The notes under the pieces are model-generated. The model was not told where the DNA came from. It saw nothing but the letters and a program-made list of their open reading frames with translations, and searched no databases. DNA of 64,000 bases from positions 59,959-123,958 of the forward strand of contig JAGKTT010000001.1 in assembly GCA_021153285.1 (NCBI GenBank), written 5' to 3'. Below, in pieces: positions 9,666 through 17,061 of this stretch (within the stretch, counting starts at the first letter, position 1; each line of letters begins with the position of its first letter). The DNA is from Bacteroidia bacterium (GTDB lineage: Bacteria > Bacteroidota > Bacteroidia > Bacteroidales > UBA932). The position numbers were made by a program, and so were the translations under genes.

Positions 9666-10757
9666 TTACTCTGATCGTATATCCCTTGCCTTTGCCCTTG
9701 GAATGATTCCAAGATCCTCCTGAATGAAGCGCAGTCTCATAAGCTGTTCCTTCATTCCCTCTACATCCAAGCGGTAGGTATTGTGAGAATGATAATCCTC
9801 AATTTTAGACATATCCTCGTTACCCTCAGTGAAGAACTTATCATAGTTCAAGTCACGATTGTCGCAAGGGATTCTATAGTAATTGCCCATATCCTCAGCC
9901 TTAGCCATCTCCTCACGCGTCACAAGTGTCTCATAAAGTTTCTCACCGTGACGGGTTCCGATAACTCTCACCTCAGTGTCGCCATAGTGCGGATCCATCT
10001 TCGAATAGATCTGCTTAAGAGCCTCGGCAAGAGTCTCCAAAGTCGCTGCAGGAGCCTTCTGCACGAATAGATCACCATTATGACCGTGAGTGAATGCATA
10101 GATAACCAGATCCACAGCATCATCCAGCGTCATCATAAAGCGTGTCATATTAGGATCTGTGATAGTAATAGGCTTACCAGCCATTATCTGCTCCACCCAA
10201 AGAGGAATAACAGATCCGCGTGACGCCATCACATTGCCATATCTTGTACAGCAGATAGTAGTCTCTGCTCCCTCTCCGAGTTCGCGTCCCTTGGCGATTG
10301 CCACCTTCTCCATCAAAGCTTTCGAGATACCCATAGCGTTGATAGGATATGCAGCCTTGTCTGTCGAAAGCACTACCACATTCTTTACCTTATGCTCGAT
10401 AGCTGAAAGAAGCACATTGTTAGTGCCGACCACATTTGTCATCGTAGCCTCCATCGGGAAGAACTCACAAGAAGGTACCTGCTTAAGTGCAGCCGCCGCA
10501 AATACATAGTCGACTCCCCTCATCGCGATGTCCACCGACTGTTTGTCCCTCACGTTTCCGATGTAGAACTTCACCTTCGATGCCACTTCAGGATACTGAG
10601 CCTGAAGATGATGTCTCATATCATCCTGTTTCTTCTCATCTCGTGAGAATATACGGATCTCCTTTATATCGCTCTGAAGAAAGCGACGAAGCACGGCGTT
10701 TCCGAAACTTCCTGTGCCACCTGTGATCAGGAGGGTTTTATCTTTGAAAATGCTCAT
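9666..10757 (-). CDS. capE: UDP-GlcNAc 4,6-dehydratase/5-epimerase (CapE/FnlA/WbjB)
   Basis: A 363-residue SDR enzyme that starts the UDP-L-FucNAc pathway from UDP-GlcNAc. The cofactor motif TGGTGSFGNAVLRRF is at residues 12-26; STDKAAYPINAMGISKALME carries the catalytic pair in which Met replaces the usual Tyr (Met-x3-Lys), known from S. aureus CapE and its relatives. Length fits the family. Directly followed by capF (1 bp) and preceded by the membrane dehydratase (3 bp), so the capE-capF-capG order is complete and co-transcribed. Confidence 0.9.
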   Translation of the reverse strand: MSIFKDKTLLITGGTGSFGNAVLRRFLQSDIKEIRIFSRDEKKQDDMRHHLQAQYPEVASKVKFYIGNVRDKQSVDIAMRGVDYVFAAAALKQVPSCEFFPMEATMTNVVGTNNVLLSAIEHKVKNVVVLSTDKAAYPINAMGISKALMEKVAIAKGRELGEGAETTICCTRYGNVMASRGSVIPLWVEQIMAGKPITITDPNMTRFMMTLDDAVDLVIYAFTHGHNGDLFVQKAPAATLETLAEALKQIYSKMDPHYGDTEVRVIGTRHGEKLYETLVTREEMAKAEDMGNYYRIPCDNRDLNYDKFFTEGNEDMSKIEDYHSHNTYRLDVEGMKEQLMRLRFIQEDLGIIPRAKARDIRSE

Positions 10758-10760
10758 ATA

Positions 10761-12686
10761 TTATTGTTTTATCTTATCATATTCCTGATACCTTGAATTA
10801 TTTGATATAAACTCAGGTACAATTTGTTTCATCAGACGAACCATCGAAGGAATATCCACTATCCTCGACAAACGTTCAAGTTCACCAACCATATCCTTTG
10901 CCTCTGCATAGTCATACTCACGGACCTTAGCTATACGGATACGGGTATGATTGGTAGGTAGGGTATTTTCTGTATTAGCCAACACCTCTTCATATAGTTT
11001 CTCACCCGGACGAAGACCGGTATACTCTATCTTTATATCATCATCAGGAGTGAAACCGGCAAGCTGGATCATCCTACGTGCCAGATCATCTATCTTTACG
11101 GACTCGCCCATATCAAACACAAATATCTGATTACCAGCACTCATTGTCGCAGCTTCCATCACTAAACGGCAAGCCTCAGGAATCGTCATAAAGAAACGGG
11201 TAATTTCAGGATGAGTGACAGTAACAGGTCCTCCCTTAGCAATCTGTTCTCTGAATCGAGGAATAACAGAACCATTGGAACCAAGGACATTACCGAAACG
11301 GGTGGTTACGAATTTGGTTTTACCGGAAATACGTCCGCTTTCAATTGCGAGGCCGAGTGACTGCTCATAAATCTCTGCAAGGCGCTTTGTACATCCCATT
11401 ATGTTGGTAGGATTCACTGCCTTATCGGTAGAAACCATTACCATCATTTCCGCACCATATTCCAGACACTTGTCAGCAACATTACGCGAACCTGCAACAT
11501 TGACCAGCACAGCTTCACAAGGATTCTCTTCCATCAATGGCACGTGCTTATAAGCAGCGGCGTGAAAGACTACCTGCGGTCGCCAGGTTTTAAAGACATA
11601 ATCCAATCGCGGAAGCAAACGGACATCACCTATAACCGGTATAATTTGCATATCCGGATATTTTTCCTCCAATTCCAAGCGGAGATAATGCATCGGAGTC
11701 TCTGCATTATCGAAAAGAATCAATTTCTCGATACCGAATGTCAGGAGCTGACGACAAAGCTCAGAACCTATGGAGCCTGCAGCTCCGGTTACCAATATCG
11801 TCTTATTCCTGAAATTTTCCATAATCTCATCCATCGATATCTTTATCTCAGGACGCATCAGGAGATCTTCGATCTCAATGTTTCGAATCTTCTGAATAGG
11901 TTTACCATCCACCATTTCATCGATCGGAGGTGCAAAGAAGAGCTTCACACCACAGGAAATGGCATATCTGATAATACGCTCCTTCTCAAGACGGGCATCC
12001 TCATCTGTTGCAAACAGAAGAGCATCTGCATTTGTATCTTTTATTATTTTTTTGAATTCCGATTCAGACGTCACATAAAAAGCTTTCAGATCTGAAATTA
12101 CGTGTGAAACGCCGATGTTACCATATTGGAGAAAACCGACAATATGATAATGCTGTGATTCCTTAAGACGCGGTATAAGCGATACAGAGTTCAAACCTAC
12201 TCCATATACGAGAATATTCTGACTATTCTTTTTTTCGTTTACCTTGCTTTTGACTAAGTCATATCCGACAAGCATCATAACTCGCAATGTAAAGAATGCT
12301 CCGAAACTCAGAAAGAAGTCACTTACAAGCAAGACATAAATACCGATCGAATATCCATACAGCCATATAAATATGAAAGCTAACGCTACAGATTTTAGAA
12401 ATGATAAAAGCACGAAATATGAAAATTCGATTAAAGACATATGACGTATGATGATCCTATATGTCTTCAAGAGCCAGATCAATACAGCCGAAACGACAGA
12501 AGAAATCGACAGCCATATCAGTACGACTGAAGTACTGAATATGTCGTTTATAAACAATATCTTGACCAGCAGTACAGAAAGAAAAGTAGCCAAGACTGAC
12601 ATCAATACATCAAACACGAATACAATACGTGTATTCACATATTTTTTTGCATATTGATGAAGGACTTGATATATTTTACTCACCAT
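10761..12686 (-). CDS. Membrane-bound UDP-GlcNAc 4,6-dehydratase (CapD/WbpM/PglF family)
   Basis: A 641-residue protein with three parts: four hydrophobic helices in residues about 15-145; a Rossmann-like CoA_binding domain (NILVYGVGLNSVSLIPRL, about 170-270); and a C-terminal SDR catalytic domain starting NKTILVTGAAGSIGSELCRQ near residue 295. The catalytic stretch STDKAVNPTNIMGCTKRLAE has Met instead of Tyr, as in WbpM. Such enzymes make UDP-4-keto-6-deoxy-GlcNAc for QuiNAc, FucNAc or bacillosamine-type sugars at the inner membrane. With capE also present the operon holds two different 4,6-dehydratases, so a second amino-deoxy sugar or the initiating sugar may depend on this one. Confidence 0.87.
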   Translation of the reverse strand: MVSKIYQVLHQYAKKYVNTRIVFVFDVLMSVLATFLSVLLVKILFINDIFSTSVVLIWLSISSVVSAVLIWLLKTYRIIIRHMSLIEFSYFVLLSFLKSVALAFIFIWLYGYSIGIYVLLVSDFFLSFGAFFTLRVMMLVGYDLVKSKVNEKKNSQNILVYGVGLNSVSLIPRLKESQHYHIVGFLQYGNIGVSHVISDLKAFYVTSESEFKKIIKDTNADALLFATDEDARLEKERIIRYAISCGVKLFFAPPIDEMVDGKPIQKIRNIEIEDLLMRPEIKISMDEIMENFRNKTILVTGAAGSIGSELCRQLLTFGIEKLILFDNAETPMHYLRLELEEKYPDMQIIPVIGDVRLLPRLDYVFKTWRPQVVFHAAAYKHVPLMEENPCEAVLVNVAGSRNVADKCLEYGAEMMVMVSTDKAVNPTNIMGCTKRLAEIYEQSLGLAIESGRISGKTKFVTTRFGNVLGSNGSVIPRFREQIAKGGPVTVTHPEITRFFMTIPEACRLVMEAATMSAGNQIFVFDMGESVKIDDLARRMIQLAGFTPDDDIKIEYTGLRPGEKLYEEVLANTENTLPTNHTRIRIAKVREYDYAEAKDMVGELERLSRIVDIPSMVRLMKQIVPEFISNNSRYQEYDKIKQ

Positions 12687-12722
12687 TCTTAATTACGCCT
12701 TTAAAATTTTATATATACTTTC

Positions 12723-13856
12723 TTATTTTCTATATTCCCTCAACATCCAAAACTTAAGCACAGGATCCTGTATCTCTATCCGACCTGGCTGTATATCTAT
12801 CAGTTCCTTCTTTTCGAGCGCTTGCTTGATGTTCTTAACATTGGCAGATGACCCCAATCTATATTTTGCCAGAACTGCCTGAGAAGTAAAAGAAGATACT
12901 CCATCAGCCACAGCCTGTAAAAATCCTATCTGAGAAGGAGTCAAGCCATCTATGATATGGGAGAATACCAAAGACAGCTGCGCACACAGACTGCTGAATG
13001 CTTCCTTGACAATATCTTCCGTACACTCCAAATGGGTTCTGAACCAGGATAACTGACTGAGCTGCTGTACATAATAAGGGTGACATTCCACCATTTGCGC
13101 TATCTTAAACGCAACTTCTTCTGATATATATTTTCCTGTCTCTTCAAATCTTTCTATAATGAACTTCACCCAATCTTCTGAGGCGATCTTCTGAAGAAAA
13201 ATCATATCGCCAAATTTATAGAATGGATTCTGCGAATCTGCAAAAAGATCTATCATCATATTACGTTTACTGCCGAAAAGACAATAAGCAACATCTTGAT
13301 GCTTCTGCCAGTGAGCCCTTAACGAGCACTGGAAAGCAAAGCTGTCATCATAATCCTTTATGGTCTGGAATTCATCGATACATACTATAATATGCTTTCC
13401 TTTTTCACGGGCTATCGTCTGAGGTAGATCCAAAATCTCATCAAAGGACATCTTTTTATCACGAATATCTATACCGAAGGATAATTCAAATGATCCCGCC
13501 GGATCAGACGCTTGGAAATTCGGAGCGAAACGACTCAAATATTTTAAAGAAGAGGAAACAAATTCCTCAAAAGCTGTATTGGTGGCAGAAATAAGTTCTT
13601 TAGCAAAAGTCTCATAAAACTTATCTACTGTCCTGCAATTAAACAAATCGATATGTACAACAATATTTTTATCAGATTCTTGCGCATAAATTTCAGAAGC
13701 CTTGGCCACCAAAGAAGACTTCCCCCATCTGCGCGGAGAAATCAGAACAGTATTGACCAATCCTCTGAAATTATCCAGAAGATGCTGAGTCTCCACGACT
13801 CTATCAGTAAAATCCTGATGAGATGCTATTTTACCAAATACAAAAGGCGTTTCCAT
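12723..13856 (-). CDS. AAA-family ATPase with C-terminal winged helix, unknown role
   Basis: A 377-residue ATP-binding protein. Walker A is SPRRWGKSSLV (residues 40-50) and Walker B HIIVCIDEFQ (about 155-164); a sensor-like LFGSKRNMM follows near 195, and the C-terminal 80 residues (from GVSSFTSQAVLAKYRLG) look like a winged helix. It resembles the archaeal-type ATPase family that is frequent as single, scattered genes in Bacteroidetes. No PD-(D/E)XK nuclease tail is seen. It has no link to polysaccharide synthesis, yet sits inside the capsule operon between rfbB and the dehydratase, with its own AT-rich promoter region. Its role is unknown; it may be an acquired cargo gene. Confidence 0.8.
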   Translation of the reverse strand: METPFVFGKIASHQDFTDRVVETQHLLDNFRGLVNTVLISPRRWGKSSLVAKASEIYAQESDKNIVVHIDLFNCRTVDKFYETFAKELISATNTAFEEFVSSSLKYLSRFAPNFQASDPAGSFELSFGIDIRDKKMSFDEILDLPQTIAREKGKHIIVCIDEFQTIKDYDDSFAFQCSLRAHWQKHQDVAYCLFGSKRNMMIDLFADSQNPFYKFGDMIFLQKIASEDWVKFIIERFEETGKYISEEVAFKIAQMVECHPYYVQQLSQLSWFRTHLECTEDIVKEAFSSLCAQLSLVFSHIIDGLTPSQIGFLQAVADGVSSFTSQAVLAKYRLGSSANVKNIKQALEKKELIDIQPGRIEIQDPVLKFWMLREYRK

Positions 13857-13871
13857 ATATTAAGCTTTCCG

Positions 13872-13910
13872 CAAATGTAATAAATTTATTTCAAATCAAA
13901 TTATTTCAAA
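13872..13910 (-). promoter_or_regulatory. Possible internal promoter of the AAA ATPase gene
   Basis: Read on the minus strand, TACATTTG (13872-13879) matches the Bacteroidetes -7 box; a TTTG at 13897-13900 lies 17 bp upstream, shorter than the usual 19-20. The spacer is very AT-rich and contains a 9-bp inverted repeat (AATTTATTT and AAATAAATT) that could be an operator. This would let the ATPase gene be transcribed independently of the capsule operon. Confidence 0.4.
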
Positions 13911-13923
13911 TAAATTCATTACA

Positions 13924-15099
13924 TTAAGTATTGCCGTACATTTCTTCATAATACCTCTGATACTCCCCACTGGTCACTTTGTCCATCCATTCCTGATGGT
14001 CAAGGTACCATCTCACAGTCTTTTCTATGCCTTCCTCGAACTGGAGTGATGGCTGCCAGCCAAGTTCGGTCTTTAGCTTGGTGCTGTCGATAGCATAACG
14101 GGCATCGTGGCCGAGACGGTCCGGTACATAGGTAATGAGTCCCAGACTATGTCCTTCAGGATGACCAAGGATACGGTCCACTGTCTTTATCATCACCTTG
14201 ATCAGGTCAATATTCTTCCACTCGTTGAATCCACCGATATTGTATGTTTCTCCGTCCTTTCCTTCGTGGAAAATGAGGTCAATGGCACGGGCGTGGTCTT
14301 CCACATAGAGCCAGTCGCGTACATTCTCACCTTTGCCGTAGACCGGAAGCGGTTTTCCGTGACGGATGTTATTGATGAACAATGGTATGAGTTTTTCCGG
14401 GAACTGATACGGGCCATAGTTGTTCGAGCAGTTGGAAATGACTGTCGGAAGGCCGTATGTGTCGTGGAAGGAGCGGACGAAATGGTCTGATGCTGCCTTT
14501 GAGGCTGAGTATGGCGAATGAGGGTTATAGCTGGTGTCTTCACGGAAGAAGTCAGTGCCGAATGGTGGCTCGCCTTCGGGACTGTCGAGAGCGAGGGCTC
14601 CGTAGACTTCGTCGGTGGAGATATGGTAGAACCGGCACGGGATTCTCACGTCGCTGCGCTCCTCAGAATGACAAGAAGGGAGGCGCTCCTCAGAATGACA
14701 AGAAGGGAGGCGCTCCTCAGAATGACAGAACCAGCCAAGAGGTTCCCAGCATAGGCGTGCGGCCTGAAGGAGGGAGAGGGTGCCCATTACATTGGTCTGG
14801 GCAAATGTGAACGGATCCTTGATGGAACGGTCCACGTGTGATTCTGCTGCAAGATGTATGATGCCATCTACTTTTTCATCCTTCATAAGCCGGCAGATGG
14901 ATTCAAAGTCGCAGATGTCAAGCCTTACGAACTTGTAGTTTGGTTTATCCTCAATATCCTTAAGATTGGCAAGGTTACCGGCGTAAGTAAGCTTATCGAC
15001 ATTTATTATGCGATAGTGCGGGTACTTGTTTACCAGCAGCCTTACTACGTGGCTACCTATGAAGCCGGCTCCGCCGGTTATGAGGATGGTTCTGTTCAT
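13924..15099 (-). CDS. rfbB: dTDP-glucose 4,6-dehydratase with a repeat-derived insertion
   Basis: A 391-residue SDR enzyme converting dTDP-glucose to dTDP-4-keto-6-deoxyglucose. It shows TGGAGFIGSHVVRLL (residues 6-20), HLAAESHVDRSI, the STDEVYG catalytic strand, and YSASKAASDHFV with Tyr-x3-Lys. Family members are about 350-360 residues; this one carries some 30 extra residues between LLQAARLCWE and FYHISTDEVYG. They come from three in-frame copies of a 9-residue unit (LPSCHSEER), encoded by a dispersed DNA repeat. In E. coli RmlB the same place is a surface loop, so activity is probably kept. It overlaps rfbA by 1 bp (TAATG). Confidence 0.9.
   Translation of the reverse strand: MNRTILITGGAGFIGSHVVRLLVNKYPHYRIINVDKLTYAGNLANLKDIEDKPNYKFVRLDICDFESICRLMKDEKVDGIIHLAAESHVDRSIKDPFTFAQTNVMGTLSLLQAARLCWEPLGWFCHSEERLPSCHSEERLPSCHSEERSDVRIPCRFYHISTDEVYGALALDSPEGEPPFGTDFFREDTSYNPHSPYSASKAASDHFVRSFHDTYGLPTVISNCSNNYGPYQFPEKLIPLFINNIRHGKPLPVYGKGENVRDWLYVEDHARAIDLIFHEGKDGETYNIGGFNEWKNIDLIKVMIKTVDRILGHPEGHSLGLITYVPDRLGHDARYAIDSTKLKTELGWQPSLQFEEGIEKTVRWYLDHQEWMDKVTSGEYQRYYEEMYGNT
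14656..14727. repeat. 27-bp tandem repeat (2.7 copies) inside rfbB
   Basis: Copies occupy 14656-14682, 14683-14709 and, partial, 14710-14727. On the plus strand each begins GCGCTCCTCAGAATGACA and continues AGAAGGGAG; copies 1 and 2 are identical. The unit length is a multiple of three, so the rfbB frame is preserved. The core is related to the intergenic palindrome at 8416-8450. Confidence 0.9.
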
Positions 15100-15968
15100 T
15101 ACAATAGGTTAAGAAGATATTGACCGTATTGGTTTTTTGACATCGGCTGGGCGAGTTCGCGGACACGGTCGGCTGTTATCCATCCGTTTCTGTAGGCAAT
15201 CTCTTCAAGGCAGGCAATCTTGAGGCCCTGACGCTTTTCGATTACTTCAATGAAGGTCGAAGCTTCGGAAAGGGAGTCGTGAGTACCGGTATCCAGCCAG
15301 GCAAATCCACGCCCGAGAGTCTGCACCTTCAATTGTCCCTCTTCAAGGAAATGCTGATTGACGGTGGTGATTTCAAGTTCACCTCTGGCAGATGGCTTGA
15401 CATTCTTTGCTATTTCCACGACTTTATTCGGGTAGAAATAGAGACCGGTCACTGCATAATTGGACTTCGGCTCTGCCGGTTTCTCTTCAATCGACAGACA
15501 GTTTCCTTCGCTGTCGAATTCTGCCACACCGTATCTCTGAGGATCACTTACCCAGTAGCCGAATACTGTGGCTTTCGAGTCTTCTTCTGCAGATCGGACA
15601 GCCTCTTTAAGAAGTTCAATAAAACCGTTACCGTGGAAGATATTGTCTCCGAGGACCATACAGGCACAGTCTTCTCCGATGAATTCTTCTCCGATGATGA
15701 AGGCTTGTGCAAGGCCGTCCGGAGAAGGCTGTTCGGCATAGCTGAAATTCACTCCATAGTCACTGCCATCTCCAAGAAGTCTCTGGAAGCCAGGCAAATC
15801 GTGAGGAGTGGAGATGATGAGGATTTCCCTGATTCCGGCCAGCATAAGAACGGAAATGGGATAATAGATCATCGGCTTATCGAAGATCGGAAGCAGCTGC
15901 TTGCTTACCCCTTTGGTGATGGGGTAAAGACGGGTGCCGCTTCCTCCGGCAAGTACTATTCCTTTCAT
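15099..15968 (-). CDS. rfbA: Glucose-1-phosphate thymidylyltransferase
   Basis: A 289-residue nucleotidyltransferase forming dTDP-glucose from dTTP and glucose-1-phosphate. The N-terminus MKGIVLAGGSGTRLYPIT holds the nucleotide-binding loop; KQLLPIFDKPMIYYPISVLM, the VLGDNIFHG metal site (Asp), and FAWLDTGTHDSLSEAS follow in the order expected for RmlA. Length is normal. Its start overlaps the wzz stop by 4 bp and its stop overlaps the rfbB start. rfbC and rfbD are not here but at 28359-29804. Confidence 0.94.
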   Translation of the reverse strand: MKGIVLAGGSGTRLYPITKGVSKQLLPIFDKPMIYYPISVLMLAGIREILIISTPHDLPGFQRLLGDGSDYGVNFSYAEQPSPDGLAQAFIIGEEFIGEDCACMVLGDNIFHGNGFIELLKEAVRSAEEDSKATVFGYWVSDPQRYGVAEFDSEGNCLSIEEKPAEPKSNYAVTGLYFYPNKVVEIAKNVKPSARGELEITTVNQHFLEEGQLKVQTLGRGFAWLDTGTHDSLSEASTFIEVIEKRQGLKIACLEEIAYRNGWITADRVRELAQPMSKNQYGQYLLNLL

Positions 15969-17059
15969 TTAAGATTATCTTTGAACTGTTTCCAGAAGTC
16001 TTTTCCGAAAAGGACCCAAGCTGCAGCACAGCATCCTGCGAGGAAAGCAAATCCAACAAGAAGTTTTGCTTTGCTTGGACCAGTCTTCTTCAAAGGTACT
16101 GTTGCAGGCTTCAACACTGCAAATACCGGTTTATCCTGCTGGACCTTTACGCGGGCACCTTCAAGCTGTGTTGCCACCTGAGAATACACCTGATATGCCA
16201 GGTTCATCTCCTGCTGGAGTCGTTGTCCCTCAGCCTTGGTACTGTTCTGTACAATATTCTTATTCGAGTCCGTATACTGAGCATAAGCCTGCTGAGCAGC
16301 ATAATATTCCTGCTTTCTTTCTTCACATATCTTAGATAGATTCGCTACATCCTGACGTGACTTAGAGGTACGATAATCTGACATATAGTCCTTAAGGTTA
16401 TCTATCACTGCTGTCAGAACCGTATATGCCACCAGCGGATCCTGCATCTCAAGTGACATCGACGTCTTGCCTGTCTTCTTGTCCACCGCAACATTTATCT
16501 TATCTGCAAGATATTTTATTACAGCCCTTTCCTCTTTCGGAAGATTATAAACATCAAGCTGAACCTCTCCAGAACCGTCGCTTTCTTCTTCCGGTTTCAC
16601 CAATGATATAGCCCATCCCAAGGCCTTGAATGGAGCATTTATGACGTGGCTCCACCAAGGACTCTTCTGATGCTTCAAGATATAATTCTGCAGAGTAGTA
16701 TCGATCTGCCCGTCCTTTGTCTTCACCTCCAGGTCAAGAAGTTCGAAGAGGAACGGAGTGGATGCGATTACATCAGGATACATCTCATAATCGATGGCAT
16801 CCATACTGTTGTCCAGGCTGACTCCCATCATAGAAGCGATGGAGCTAACTCCGGAGCCTACTCTCTGCTGGGTCTCGGGAGCAAGCATAGCAGAGACTCT
16901 ATAGGTTGCAGGTATACTGAAGCCGGCAATCAGTCCGACCACAGCTCCTATTATTCCCCATTTTATAATGAGTCTACGGCTCTTCCATAGTTTAGCCAGG
17001 AGCTCCATTATATCGATTTCAGGCTCCTGAGATATGTTATTGTTCTGATACTCCTGCAT
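15965..17059 (-). CDS. Chain-length determinant protein (Wzz-like)
   Basis: A 364-residue inner-membrane protein with the Wzz architecture: N-terminal cytoplasmic tail (EIDIMELLAKLWKSRRLIIK), a first membrane helix at about residues 34-52, a large periplasmic part with coiled-coil character (ICEERKQEYYAAQQAYAQYT, residues about 245-265), and a second helix near 333-352 preceded by the proline-rich KPATVPLKKTGPSKA. It would set polymer length with the Wzy polymerase. No tyrosine-kinase domain is attached. It lies 2 bp from the export gene and overlaps rfbA by 4 bp. Confidence 0.85.
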   Translation of the reverse strand: MQEYQNNNISQEPEIDIMELLAKLWKSRRLIIKWGIIGAVVGLIAGFSIPATYRVSAMLAPETQQRVGSGVSSIASMMGVSLDNSMDAIDYEMYPDVIASTPFLFELLDLEVKTKDGQIDTTLQNYILKHQKSPWWSHVINAPFKALGWAISLVKPEEESDGSGEVQLDVYNLPKEERAVIKYLADKINVAVDKKTGKTSMSLEMQDPLVAYTVLTAVIDNLKDYMSDYRTSKSRQDVANLSKICEERKQEYYAAQQAYAQYTDSNKNIVQNSTKAEGQRLQQEMNLAYQVYSQVATQLEGARVKVQQDKPVFAVLKPATVPLKKTGPSKAKLLVGFAFLAGCCAAAWVLFGKDFWKQFKDNLK

Positions 17060-17061
17060 CT

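Noticed and set aside
14107..14490. 127-codon plus-strand frame opposite rfbB
   Set aside because: A shadow of the rfbB coding strand; rfbB motifs are unambiguous.
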